A stretch of 64,000 nucleotides of DNA. Source: Chromobacterium violaceum ATCC 12472 (lineage in GTDB: Bacteria; Pseudomonadota; Gammaproteobacteria; Burkholderiales; Chromobacteriaceae). Each line of letters begins with the position of its first letter. Positions within the stretch are counted from its first letter, which is position 1. Both the position numbers and the translations under genes were made by a program. The DNA lies in the NCBI RefSeq assembly GCF_000007705.1, contig NC_005085.1, positions 3,171,752 to 3,235,751 of the forward strand, written 5' to 3'. Of the stretch, positions 24,846-32,918 are shown one piece after another. The notes under the pieces were generated by a model. It saw only the letters and a program-made list of their open reading frames with translations. It had not been told where the DNA came from and did not search any database.

Positions 24846-27416
24846 ATGACGCTTTCGGCCGCTCCCCTGCAACACTGGCGGCAGACGCTGGCCGAAAAGC
24901 GGCAACAACTGGCCGACGCCTACCGCGCCGACCGCGACGCGCCGGCCTTCCTGCGCCGCTACAGCCAGGCGGTGGACCAGACGCTGGCCGCGCTGTGGCG
25001 CGAACAGGGGCTCGACGGACAAGCCGCCCTGGCCGCGGTGGGCGGCTATGGCCGCGGCCAGCTCTTCCCCTGCTCCGATGTCGACATCCTGATCCTGCTG
25101 CCCGATCCGACGCCGGCCGAGATCAATGACAAGGTCAGCCACTTCATCGGCCTGATGTGGGACATCGGCCTGGAGATCGGCCACAGCGTGCGCACGCTGG
25201 ACGAATGCCTGCGCGAGGCGGCCGGCGACATCACCATCGAAACCAATCTGCTGGAAAACCGCCTGGTGGCCGGTCCGGCCGAGCCCTGGCGCGAACTGAT
25301 GCGGCGGCTGGAGGCCCAGCGCGATCCGCTCGCCTTCTTCGAAGGCAAGACGCTGGAGCAGCAGCAGCGCCACACCCGCCACTTCGGCGTCAGCAACAAC
25401 CTCGAGCCCAATCTGAAGGAAAGCCCGGGCGGGCTGCGCGACCTGCACACCATCCTGTGGATCAGCAAGGCCGCAGGCCTGGGCGACAACTGGGATTCCC
25501 TGGTCCGGCGCGGCATCCTGACCCTGGCCGAGGCGCGGCTGATCAAGCACAGCGAGGAGCAGCTGCAGAAACTGCGCGTCGACCTGCACCTGCTGGCCCG
25601 CCGCCGCGAGGACAGGCTGATCTTCGACCTGCAGCAGCAAGTGGCGCAGGCCTGGGGCCTGGCCGACACGCCGGCCAAGCGCGCCAGCGAGCAGCTGATG
25701 CAGCTGTATTTCCGCGCCGCCAAGACGGTGAACCAGCTCAACGGCATCCTGCTGCCCAATCTGCGCGGCCGCATCTATTGCCAGGTGCCGCGCGTCACCC
25801 AGCACATCAGCGAATACTTCCACGCGGTCAACGGCATGCTGGGCATACGCGAGGTCAACGTCTTCGACAAGCACCCGCATGCGATACTGGAAGCCTTCCT
25901 CACCCTGCAGCGCCACCCGGAACTGTCCGGCTTCGCGCCGCGCATGCTGCGCGCGCTGTGGCACGGCCGCAGCCAGATCAACGACCGCTTCCGCAGCGAC
26001 CCGCGCAACCGCGCCACCTTCATGCAGATTTTCCGCGAACCGTCCGGCCTCACCCGCACGCTCAGGCGGATGAACCTGTACGGCATCCTCGGCCAATACC
26101 TGCCCAATTTCGGCCAGATCGTCGGCCAGATGCAGCATGACCTGTTCCACGTCTACACCGTCGACGAGCACATCCTGATGGTGGTACGCAATCTGCGCCG
26201 CTTCGCCATCAGCGCGTACAACCACGAATATCCGTTCCTGTCGCGGCTGATCAACGATTTCGAACGGCCCGAAGTGCTGTACCTGGCCGGCCTGTTCCAT
26301 GACATCGCTAAGGGCCGCGGCGGCGACCACTCCCAGCTGGGCATCGCCGACGCCGACGCCTTCTGCCGCGACCACGGCCTGGCGGAAGAAGATTGCCAAC
26401 TGGTCGCCTGGCTGGTGGGTCAGCACCTGACCATGTCCAGCATCGCGCAGAAGCAGGACATCTACGATCCGGAAACGGTGCAGCGCTTCGCCGAACTGGT
26501 GCGCACCCCGCGCCGGCTGGCCGCACTCTACCTGCTGACCGTGGCCGACATCCGCGGCACCAGCCCCAAGGTGTGGAACACCTGGAAGGCCAAGCTACTG
26601 GAAGACCTGTACCACGCGACGCTGCGCGTGCTGTCGCGCGGCGGCGAAATCGACCTCGCCTCCGAGCTGGAAGCCCGCAAGAACCAGGCCCGCGCCCAGC
26701 TGCGGCTGCACGCGATACCGGACGCCGCCGAGGCTGGCCTGTGGGCCCAGCTGGACACCGTCTACTTCCTGCGCCACGAGGCCAAGGAAATCGCCTGGCA
26801 CGCCCGCGTGCTCAACCGCCAGCTGTCGCCGGACACGCCGCAGGTGCGCGCGCGCCTGGCCGACGACCACGAAGGCCTGCAGGTGCTGATCTACTCGCCG
26901 GACAAGCCGGAGCTGTTCGCCCGCGCCTGCGCCTTTTTCGGCCGCACCAATTACAGCATCGCCGACGCCAAGGTCTACACCACCCGCCACGGCTACGCGC
27001 TGGACACTTTCCACGTCTTCGTGCCCGAGCACCACGACGGCGATTACCGCGACATGATCAACTTCATCGAGTTCGAGCTCGCCGCGGCGCTGGCAACCGA
27101 CCAGCCCTTGCAGCTGCCGCCGCAAGGACGGATCAGCCGCCACCTGAAGCACTTTCCAATCACGCCGCAGGTGTCGATCCGCCCGGACGACAAGGACAGC
27201 GACTTCATCCTGTCCATCGTCGCCGGCGACCGTCCCGGCCTGCTCGCCCGCATCGCCAAGGTGCTGGCCGATTACCGTCTGAACGTGCGCTCGGCCAAGA
27301 TCATGACGCTGGGCGGCCGGGCCGAGGACTCGTTCCAGGTCTCCGGCGCGGCGCTGAAGGACGACAAGACCGCGCTGGCGCTGGAGGCCGCGCTGATCAC
27401 CGCGCTGCGGATCTGA
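24846..27416 (+). CDS. glnD: Bifunctional PII uridylyltransferase/uridylyl-removing enzyme
   Basis: 856 residues, normal for GlnD. Order: nucleotidyltransferase domain (GGYGRGQLFPCSDVDILIL near residue 60), helical linker with the ESPGGLRDLHTILW motif, HD domain (LAGLFHDIAKGRGGDHSQLG, around 480) and two ACT domains at the C-terminus (about 690-760 and 790-856). It senses glutamine and sets uridylylation of PII, and so nitrogen regulation. It follows lptG by one base; grouping with lptFG rather than map/rpsB is a local arrangement. Confidence 0.97.
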   Translation: MTLSAAPLQHWRQTLAEKRQQLADAYRADRDAPAFLRRYSQAVDQTLAALWREQGLDGQAALAAVGGYGRGQLFPCSDVDILILLPDPTPAEINDKVSHFIGLMWDIGLEIGHSVRTLDECLREAAGDITIETNLLENRLVAGPAEPWRELMRRLEAQRDPLAFFEGKTLEQQQRHTRHFGVSNNLEPNLKESPGGLRDLHTILWISKAAGLGDNWDSLVRRGILTLAEARLIKHSEEQLQKLRVDLHLLARRREDRLIFDLQQQVAQAWGLADTPAKRASEQLMQLYFRAAKTVNQLNGILLPNLRGRIYCQVPRVTQHISEYFHAVNGMLGIREVNVFDKHPHAILEAFLTLQRHPELSGFAPRMLRALWHGRSQINDRFRSDPRNRATFMQIFREPSGLTRTLRRMNLYGILGQYLPNFGQIVGQMQHDLFHVYTVDEHILMVVRNLRRFAISAYNHEYPFLSRLINDFERPEVLYLAGLFHDIAKGRGGDHSQLGIADADAFCRDHGLAEEDCQLVAWLVGQHLTMSSIAQKQDIYDPETVQRFAELVRTPRRLAALYLLTVADIRGTSPKVWNTWKAKLLEDLYHATLRVLSRGGEIDLASELEARKNQARAQLRLHAIPDAAEAGLWAQLDTVYFLRHEAKEIAWHARVLNRQLSPDTPQVRARLADDHEGLQVLIYSPDKPELFARACAFFGRTNYSIADAKVYTTRHGYALDTFHVFVPEHHDGDYRDMINFIEFELAAALATDQPLQLPPQGRISRHLKHFPITPQVSIRPDDKDSDFILSIVAGDRPGLLARIAKVLADYRLNVRSAKIMTLGGRAEDSFQVSGAALKDDKTALALEAALITALRI

Positions 27417-27453
27417 AATTCCATTTGGAATATTTCATGTTATGACGTTAATA

Positions 27454-27471
27454 TTGCATTGCACAATGCAA
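27454..27471. repeat. 18-bp palindrome before the GNAT gene
   Basis: TTGCATTG-CA-CAATGCAA is a perfect inverted repeat lying three to four bases before the AGGAG of the following gene. It could be an operator, or an RNA hairpin next to the ribosome site. It also lies after glnD but has no T-run, so it is a poor terminator. Confidence 0.6.
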
Positions 27472-27481
27472 GGAGCATGAC

Positions 27482-28048
27482 ATGACGGATATTCTGCGCG
27501 ACATCCCCGACCAGATAGAAAGCGAACGCCTGATTCTGCGCAGCCCGATGCCGGGCGACGGCGCGGCCCTATATGCCGCCGTCTGCGCCTCGCTGGAACC
27601 GCTGCGCGCCTTTCCCGCCTCCATGCTCTGGGCGATGCAGGAACCCTCGGTCGATATCTCGGAAACCTTCTGCCGCCAGAGCCGGGTCGATTATCTGGCT
27701 CGCAAGGGGCTGCCCATGCTGCTGCTCCTGAAGGACGGCGGCTGCCTCGTCGGCGCCAGCGGCCTGCATCAGCTCGACTGGAAACACCGGCAGGCGCACA
27801 TAGGCTATTGGGTGCATCGCGACTGGCAGGGCCAGGGACTGATCAGCGAAGCCGTGCGCGCCATCTGCGACTTCGCCCAGGCTCAGCTGGGTCTGCGCCG
27901 CATCGCCTGCCTGGCCGACGAGCAAAACCTGGCCAGCCGCCGCGTCGCCGAGCGCGCCGGCTTCCGGCTGGAAGGCATCCTGCGCAACGAGCGCATCGCG
28001 CCGGACGGCAGCCTGCGCGACACCGCGCTGTACGCGCTGGCCAACTAG
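27482..28048 (+). CDS. GNAT N-acetyltransferase, RimJ/RimL-like
   Basis: 188 residues. The acetyl-CoA fold is recognisable: ESERLILRSPMPGDGAALYAA at the N-terminus, IGYWVHRDWQGQGLISEAV (motif A, Q-x-x-G-x-[IL]) and RIACLADEQNLASRRVAERA with FRLEGILRNER, as in ribosomal-protein alanine acetyltransferases and relatives that confer resistance or modify small amines. Substrate unknown. AGGAG precedes the ATG. A palindrome just upstream may control it. Confidence 0.88.
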   Translation: MTDILRDIPDQIESERLILRSPMPGDGAALYAAVCASLEPLRAFPASMLWAMQEPSVDISETFCRQSRVDYLARKGLPMLLLLKDGGCLVGASGLHQLDWKHRQAHIGYWVHRDWQGQGLISEAVRAICDFAQAQLGLRRIACLADEQNLASRRVAERAGFRLEGILRNERIAPDGSLRDTALYALAN

Positions 28049-28057
28049 GCAGAGCCC

Positions 28058-28937
28058 ATGGATTTGCTGATGCCCTATCTGCAACGCCTGGCCGCCGACG
28101 GCAATTTCAGCGGCGTCATCCTGGCTGCCGAGGGCGACAGGCAATGGCTGCGCAGCTATGGCTGGGCCGATGCCGCTTCCGGCAGAGCGATGGCAAACGA
28201 CACGCCGCTGCGCATAGGCTCGCTCAGCAAAAGCTTTACCGTCGCGCTGGTCTTGCGGCTGGTGGACGATGGCCTGCTGGCGCTGGATCAGCCCCTTCAG
28301 CCGCTGTTGCCGCAATTCAAGCTGCCGGACGCCCTCACCGCCGGCCACTTGCTGCGCCACCGCTCCGGGCTGGGCAATCACACCGCCCTGCCCGACTACT
28401 GGCCGACGCGGATGCAACAATACTGGACGCCGGACCAATGCCGCCGGCTGGTATCGCGAACACGCGCCCGACGGCCCCGTCTTCTCCCATCTTGGCGACA
28501 TCAACGGCTTTGTTTCGGTCTTGCTGGCCCAGCCAGCCAAGAACCGTTGCGTGATCGCGCTCAGCCATCTGGCTCAAACCGATGCCTGGGCGCTGGCGGA
28601 AACGGTTTGCCAGCTCCTTGACGGTAACCCTGTCGATACCGGCCCCGCCGCAACCGGCTTCGCCACCCTGCCCGATTGGCTCGATGGGCGCTACCTGGCC
28701 GGCGACGGCGATGAAATCATCATGAATGGCGGCATCGCCACGCTCACGCGCCGCTACGGCGCGCGCTGCGACTGCGCCGTCATCGCCAGCCGCAGCGGGC
28801 CTGAGCATTGCGAGGCCAGACTGGAGCGGCTGCCCGAGCGGCTGATCTTCAGCCGCCAGGCCGCCGGAACCCGGCTGACCCACATCAGCGGCCTGAAGCG
28901 ACATGAATACCGGAAAATTTCAAACTCCTCACGCTGA
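28058..28937 (+). pseudogene. Serine beta-lactamase/DD-peptidase-family gene, frameshifted with internal deletion
   Basis: The first frame (from the ATG at 28058) encodes a normal family N-terminus: an active-site SxxK in IGSLSKSFTVAL and then LLRHRSGLGNHTALPDYW. At about 28445-28455 the reading frame must shift to continue into AGWYREHAPDGPVFSHLGDINGFVSVLL, which matches the C-terminal half of the same family (the HxG-x-x-x-GF motif). The YxN motif region that normally lies between, with roughly 100 residues, is absent. So there has been a deletion and a frameshift; the gene cannot make a working enzyme. The remaining 3' part is intact to the stop at 28937. Confidence 0.85.
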
Positions 28938-28944
28938 ATCCATC

Positions 28945-29706
28945 ATGCAATATTTCGCGCTTTCCCAGCCGCAAGCCATGCTGCGCTATCACGACATTCC
29001 CGGCCACGGCGCGCCGCTCATCATGCTGCACGGCCTGGGCTGCGCCTCCTCGTTCGATTATCCCCGCCTGCTGGCCGAACCGGGTCTCGCCAGGCGCCGC
29101 GCGCTATTGGTGGATTTGCTGGGCCACGGCTTCAGCGACAAGCCGGAAGATTTCAGCTACGCCCCCGGCGCCCAGGCTGAAGCGCTGGGGCAATGGATCG
29201 AACAACTGGGCTTGCGCGAATTCGATCTGTACGGCCACAGCATGGGCGGCAGCGTCGCCATCGAACTGGCCACGCTATTGCCTGACCGAATCCGGCGCCT
29301 GGTATTGGCCGAGCCGAATCTGGACAGCGGCGGCGGCGCCTACAGCCGCGCGCTGGCAAGCTGGAGCGAGCCCGACTACGTCGCCCGCGGCCATCGGGAA
29401 ATCATTCGGACCTTCGGCGCGGACAATCCCAACTGGGCCGGCAGCATGGCCGTCGCCTCGCCGCTAGCCGTGCACAGGGCGGCCAAGGGCCTGATCGCGG
29501 GCAGCGCAGTCAGCTGGCGCGAGCAGCTGCGGGCCTTGTCCATGCCGCGCCGCATCATCTTCGGCGAAAAATCGCTGCCCGATCCCGACCTCGAATGGCT
29601 GCCCCGGCATGGCATCGCCGCCAGCATCGTGGCCGACGCCGGCCACTCGCTGGCCTGGGACAATCCCGCCGGCCTTGCCGAGGCGATTGCCGCCGCGCTG
29701 GATTGA
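28945..29706 (+). CDS. Alpha/beta-fold hydrolase
   Basis: 253 residues. Oxyanion-hole region MLHGLGCASS, nucleophile elbow YGHSMGGSVA, and a catalytic His in DAGHSLAWDNP identify the family; the acid is likely in the segment before it. Substrate unknown. ATG at 28945 is chosen because the family start follows it; an ATG at 28903 overlaps the broken upstream gene. It starts eight bases after that gene's stop and may have shared its transcript. Confidence 0.85.
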   Translation: MQYFALSQPQAMLRYHDIPGHGAPLIMLHGLGCASSFDYPRLLAEPGLARRRALLVDLLGHGFSDKPEDFSYAPGAQAEALGQWIEQLGLREFDLYGHSMGGSVAIELATLLPDRIRRLVLAEPNLDSGGGAYSRALASWSEPDYVARGHREIIRTFGADNPNWAGSMAVASPLAVHRAAKGLIAGSAVSWREQLRALSMPRRIIFGEKSLPDPDLEWLPRHGIAASIVADAGHSLAWDNPAGLAEAIAAALD

Positions 29707-29757
29707 GAATGATGCTTTGACCAATTTCAACGCCGAGGCTATGCTGCAAGCCTGATG

Positions 29758-29771
29758 TTACGTTAACGTAA
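29758..29771. promoter_or_regulatory. Perfect 14-bp palindrome TTACGTTAACGTAA, probable operator
   Basis: TTACGTTAACGTAA is its own reverse complement and lies 8 bases before the MaoC-like gene start. Palindromes with ACGTTAACGT cores are reported for regulators of branched-chain amino-acid and fatty-acid breakdown in proteobacteria (LiuR/PsrA-like), which would suit an enoyl-CoA hydratase-fold product. The sequence is seen; the regulator is a guess from memory. Confidence 0.5.
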
Positions 29772-29779
29772 GATGAATC

Positions 29780-30262
29780 ATGCTCTACTTCGAAGACCTT
29801 AGGCCCGGCCAGCTTTTTTTAAGCGCCGAACACACGCTGAGCGAGCAGGAAATCATCGCTTTCGCCCGCCAGTTCGACCCCCAGCCGTTTCATACCGATC
29901 CGGAGGCCGCCCGCCAGACCTTCTTCAACGGCCTGGCCGCCAGCGGCTGGCATACCAGCAGCCTGTCGATGCGGCTGGTGGCGGAGTCTGAACTGGGCCG
30001 CGCCGCCAATGGCCTGATCGGCATGCAGATCGACAAGATGCGCTGGCCGCAGCCTAGCCGCCCCGGCGACACGCTGCAGGTGGAAGTGGAAGTGCTGGAC
30101 AAGCGCCGCTCAAGCAGCCAACCCGGCTTCGGCGTGGTCAAGGTGAGCTGGACCACCCGCAACCAGCGCGGCGAGACGGCGATGCAGCTGGAGTGCGCGA
30201 TCTGGCTGCAATGCCGCAGCAAGGCCGAGGCCGCCGCGCCGGAATTGGCCGGCGCCAAGTAA
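29780..30262 (+). CDS. MaoC-like hot-dog dehydratase
   Basis: 160 residues with a single MaoC/hydratase-2 hot-dog domain. The hydratase motif is visible as DPQPFHTDPEAARQTFFNGL with GLAASGWHTSS following, giving the Asp/His pair of R-specific enoyl-CoA hydratases. Proteins of this kind act in fatty acid or branched-chain acyl-CoA pathways. It stands alone between a hydrolase gene and convergent guaC, with a palindrome just ahead of it. Confidence 0.88.
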   Translation: MLYFEDLRPGQLFLSAEHTLSEQEIIAFARQFDPQPFHTDPEAARQTFFNGLAASGWHTSSLSMRLVAESELGRAANGLIGMQIDKMRWPQPSRPGDTLQVEVEVLDKRRSSSQPGFGVVKVSWTTRNQRGETAMQLECAIWLQCRSKAEAAAPELAGAK

Positions 30263-30274
30263 CAGCAGGCATGA

Positions 30275-30312
30275 AAACGGCCGCGCAGCGCAAGCCCGCG
30301 GCCGTTTGTCGT
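30275..30312. terminator. Bidirectional terminator between MaoC-like gene and guaC
   Basis: AAACGGCCGCG at 30275-30285 pairs over 11 bp with CGCGGCCGTTT at 30297-30307. TTTGTCGTTT follows on the plus strand and an A-rich tract precedes it, giving T's on the minus strand, so it can serve both converging genes. Confidence 0.75.
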
Positions 30313-30325
30313 TTCAGATGTCGGC

Positions 30326-31276
30326 TCAGCGATAGACCTGGATCATCTCCACCTCGCGCAGCGCGGCCAGCGTGGTGCCGCCGGCGTAGCTGACCGAAGA
30401 CTGCAGGTCCTCCTGCAGTTCACGCAGCAGCTTGCCCATGCTGCCCTTGTACTCGACCAGGATCTTCTTGCCCTCGACGTTGACGTAGGCGCCCTTGTTG
30501 AACTGCGAGGCGCTGCCGAAGTATTCCTTGTAGTGCTTGCCCGCGATCTCGACGATGTCGCCCGCCGACTCGTCATAGCCGGCGAACAGCGAACCGGCCA
30601 TCACCATGGTCGCGCCGCAGACCAGCGCCTTGGCGATGTCGCCGTGCTCGACGATGCCGCCGTCGGCGATCACCGGGATCGTCACCGCGGCCACGCAGTC
30701 GCGCACGGTGGAGACCATCGGGCGATGGAAGCCGGTCTTGTTCTTGGTGATGCAGACGCGGCCGCCGGCGATGCCGGCCTTGATCGCGTCGCAGCCCCAG
30801 GCCTCGAGGTCGCGCGCGGCTTCGGCGGTGGCGACGTTGCCGCCGATCAGGAAGGTGTTGGGGAAATGCTGCTTGATGTGCTTGATCATGCGCTCCGCCT
30901 TCACGCACCAGGCGTTAGCGATGTCGAGCGTCATGTATTCGGGGCTCAGGCCGGCGGCTTTCAGCGCGTCCAGCTGCTCGTAGGTGTCGTCGTTGACGCC
31001 GACGCTGATCGACGCGAACAGGCCCTGCTCCTGCATGTAGCGGGTGAAGGCCACCGCGTCGACATTGAAGCGGTGCAGGGTGTAGAACCAGCCTTCGCGG
31101 GCGAACAGCTCGCAGGTTTCGGCCGAAACCACCGACTTCATATTGGACGGGTAGACCGGCATCGCGAAGCGGCGCGGGCCGAACTGCACGGAGGTGTCGC
31201 ACTCCTTGCGGCTGTCCACCACGGTTTTCTTCGGCACCAGGTATACGTCGCCGTAGTTGAGTTCGGTCTTGATCAT
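30326..31276 (-). CDS. guaC: GMP reductase
   Basis: 316 residues. Converts GMP to IMP with NADPH. TIM-barrel family motifs: IPVIADGGIVEHGDIAKALV with VCGATMVMAGSLFAG, and the catalytic-loop segment AGGRVCITKNKTGFHRP carrying the active cysteine. IKTELNYGDVYLVPKKT at the N-terminus matches the shorter GuaC type. ATG at 31276 follows GGGAG; the upstream ATG at 31354 lies in the structured leader. Convergent with the MaoC-like gene and served by a shared terminator. Confidence 0.94.
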   Translation of the reverse strand: MIKTELNYGDVYLVPKKTVVDSRKECDTSVQFGPRRFAMPVYPSNMKSVVSAETCELFAREGWFYTLHRFNVDAVAFTRYMQEQGLFASISVGVNDDTYEQLDALKAAGLSPEYMTLDIANAWCVKAERMIKHIKQHFPNTFLIGGNVATAEAARDLEAWGCDAIKAGIAGGRVCITKNKTGFHRPMVSTVRDCVAAVTIPVIADGGIVEHGDIAKALVCGATMVMAGSLFAGYDESAGDIVEIAGKHYKEYFGSASQFNKGAYVNVEGKKILVEYKGSMGKLLRELQEDLQSSVSYAGGTTLAALREVEMIQVYR

Positions 31277-31400
31277 GCGTGTGCTCCCACAAAAACAGGT
31301 TTGGATGAAAAAACAGGGGCCCCAAACAAAGACGGGAGCCGTATAGGCTCCCATTTGCAGCTACCCCTGCGACGCCTGTCTTCGGCTCGCACGCAGTTAC
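31277..31400 (-). promoter_or_regulatory. Structured 5' leader of guaC
   Basis: On the minus strand, before the guaC start, a 7-bp hairpin (GGGAGCC-TATAC-GGCTCCC, 31334-31352) is followed by GTCTTTGTTT, then GGGGCCCC and TGTTTTTTC, and GTTTGG can pair with CCAAAC across that segment. The arrangement suggests alternative structures, as in attenuation or a ligand-responsive leader. No known riboswitch class was matched by eye. Confidence 0.35.
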
Positions 31401-31406
31401 GACACA

Positions 31407-31435
31407 AAGCTACGCGCATTGATTCTCGACGTCAA
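31407..31435 (-). promoter_or_regulatory. Putative guaC promoter
   Basis: On the minus strand TTGACG (31435-31430) is followed after 17 bases by TAGCTT (31412-31407). The -35 box is good and the -10 box poor. Transcription from it would give a leader of about 125 bases before guaC. Confidence 0.4.
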
Positions 31436-31458
31436 GAGTCTGCACGTAAAAATTTTCG

Positions 31459-32106
31459 CTACTTGTCGCACCAGGCCGCCGGATCCTCTCCCAGCCAGCG
31501 CAGTATCGGCAGCCACGCTTCGCGGTCCCGCGCGGTGCGCGAAGCCGGCAGGTCGAACAGCGACATCCCGGCCGACGCCGCCTGCACGTAGAGCTGGGTA
31601 TCGCGCAGCCAGCTGAGCACCGGCACCTCGTGCCGCGCCAGGAACTGCTCCAGCTCCCTGGCCGAACGGGTGCGCGGATCCACCCGCATGCCCACCACCG
31701 CCATATAGGCCTTGTTCTTGCGGATGGCCTTTTCCTCCAGCATCTGCTCGAAAAAGGCTTCGCTGGCCCACATGTCGAACGGCGACGGCTGGATGGGCAC
31801 GATCACGTGCTCCACCTGTGACAGCAGCGCGGTCAGCTTCTTGCCGTGCAGGCTGGCCGGGCTGTCCAGCACCACCACCTCGGTGCCGCGCGGCGGGCGC
31901 CTGGGCTCGTTGGCGGCGACCTCCCAGCCGGAGATGCCCGGCAGCGCGTGATCGCGCCTGGCCAGCCAGTGCAAGGAGGTCTGCTGGCGGTCCACGTCCC
32001 CCAACATCACCTTCTTGCCACTGGCTGCGTAATAGGCCGCCAGATTGGTGGCCAGCGTCGACTTGCCGCTGCCGCCCTTGGGATTCGCTATCAGTACCGA
32101 CCTCAC
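31459..32106 (-). CDS. ParA/MinD-like ATPase (orphan)
   Basis: About 215 residues. The deviant Walker A motif NPKGGSGKSTLATNLAAYYA lies at the N-terminus, followed by MLGDVDRQQTSLHWLARR and VVLDSPASLHGKKL (Walker B), and a MinD/ParA-type segment VIVPIQPSPFDMWAS. A GTG start at 32106 is chosen: GGGAGG precedes it by six bases and it places Walker A at the normal distance from the start. There is no parB-like partner nearby, so it may position a non-chromosomal cargo. Confidence 0.86.
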   Translation of the reverse strand: MRSVLIANPKGGSGKSTLATNLAAYYAASGKKVMLGDVDRQQTSLHWLARRDHALPGISGWEVAANEPRRPPRGTEVVVLDSPASLHGKKLTALLSQVEHVIVPIQPSPFDMWASEAFFEQMLEEKAIRKNKAYMAVVGMRVDPRTRSARELEQFLARHEVPVLSWLRDTQLYVQAASAGMSLFDLPASRTARDREAWLPILRWLGEDPAAWCDK

Positions 32107-32209
32107 CCTCGCCTCCCTCGCCCTGTGCTTGACCGGGATCACTATACCAGAGTCATCGCCCTTGCCGGCAGCCCGGGAAACCGATAGTTTCGGGTGGAAA
32201 GGAGAAGGA

Positions 32210-32869
32210 ATGAACCGTAGTTTCGACGCCCTGCTGTTCGACATGGACGGCCTGATGCTGGATACCGAGACGCTGTCCTGCGCGGCTACCCGCCGCGCCG
32301 GAGCGGAATTGGGCATCCGGATAGACGAGGCGATGCTGATGGGCATGGTGGGCCTGTCCGAAGCCCGCTGCACCCGCTACATCGCGGAATACCTGGCCGA
32401 CGAGGAGCAGGCCGCCCTGCTGCAGCGGACCAGCCGCGCCTGCTACCGCCGCATGCTGGAACAGGAGGAGATTCCGCTCAAACCGGGCATCGTCGAGCTG
32501 CTGGACTGGGCCCAAAGCCAAGACATCCCGCGCGCGGTGGCCACCTCCACCCGCCGCGCGATCGCCGACGTCAAGCTGGCGCGCAGCGGACTGGCCCGCT
32601 ATTTCCGGCACACCATCGCCGGAGACGAAGTGGCCCGCACCAAGCCGGAGCCCGACATCTACCTGGCGGCCGCCGCGCTGCTGGGCGCCGCGCCGGAGCG
32701 CTGCATCGTGCTGGAGGATTCGCCCTACGGCATGCAGGCCGGCGTCGCCGCCGGCGCCAGGGTCATCCTGGTGCCGGACCTGATCGCACCGTCCCAACAA
32801 CAGCGCGAGCAGGCGCTGGCCACCTGCCCGGATCTGCTGCAGGCGCTGGCGCTGCTGCGCGAGCTGTAA
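32210..32869 (+). CDS. HAD-superfamily phosphatase/phosphoglucomutase-like
   Basis: 219 residues. Motif I LLFDMDGLMLDTE, motif II VATSTRR, and motif III/IV KPEPDIYLAAAALLG with VLEDSPYGMQAG are complete, and the helical cap between I and II is of the beta-phosphoglucomutase type. Likely acts on a small phosphorylated sugar or metabolite. ATG at 32210 follows AGGAGAAGGA; earlier in-frame codons overlap the divergent ParA promoter. Confidence 0.9.
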   Translation: MNRSFDALLFDMDGLMLDTETLSCAATRRAGAELGIRIDEAMLMGMVGLSEARCTRYIAEYLADEEQAALLQRTSRACYRRMLEQEEIPLKPGIVELLDWAQSQDIPRAVATSTRRAIADVKLARSGLARYFRHTIAGDEVARTKPEPDIYLAAAALLGAAPERCIVLEDSPYGMQAGVAAGARVILVPDLIAPSQQQREQALATCPDLLQALALLREL

Positions 32870-32881
32870 GCGAAGCCACAG

Positions 32882-32909
32882 GGCCGGCGGCATCAGACCG
32901 TCGCCGGCC
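32882..32909. terminator. Hairpin between convergent genes
   Basis: GGCCGGCG at 32882-32889 pairs with CGCCGGCC at 32902-32909 (loop of 12). It lies between convergent HAD and DHH genes but has no T-run, so terminator function is weak. Confidence 0.35.
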
Positions 32910-32918
32910 ACGCCCGCC

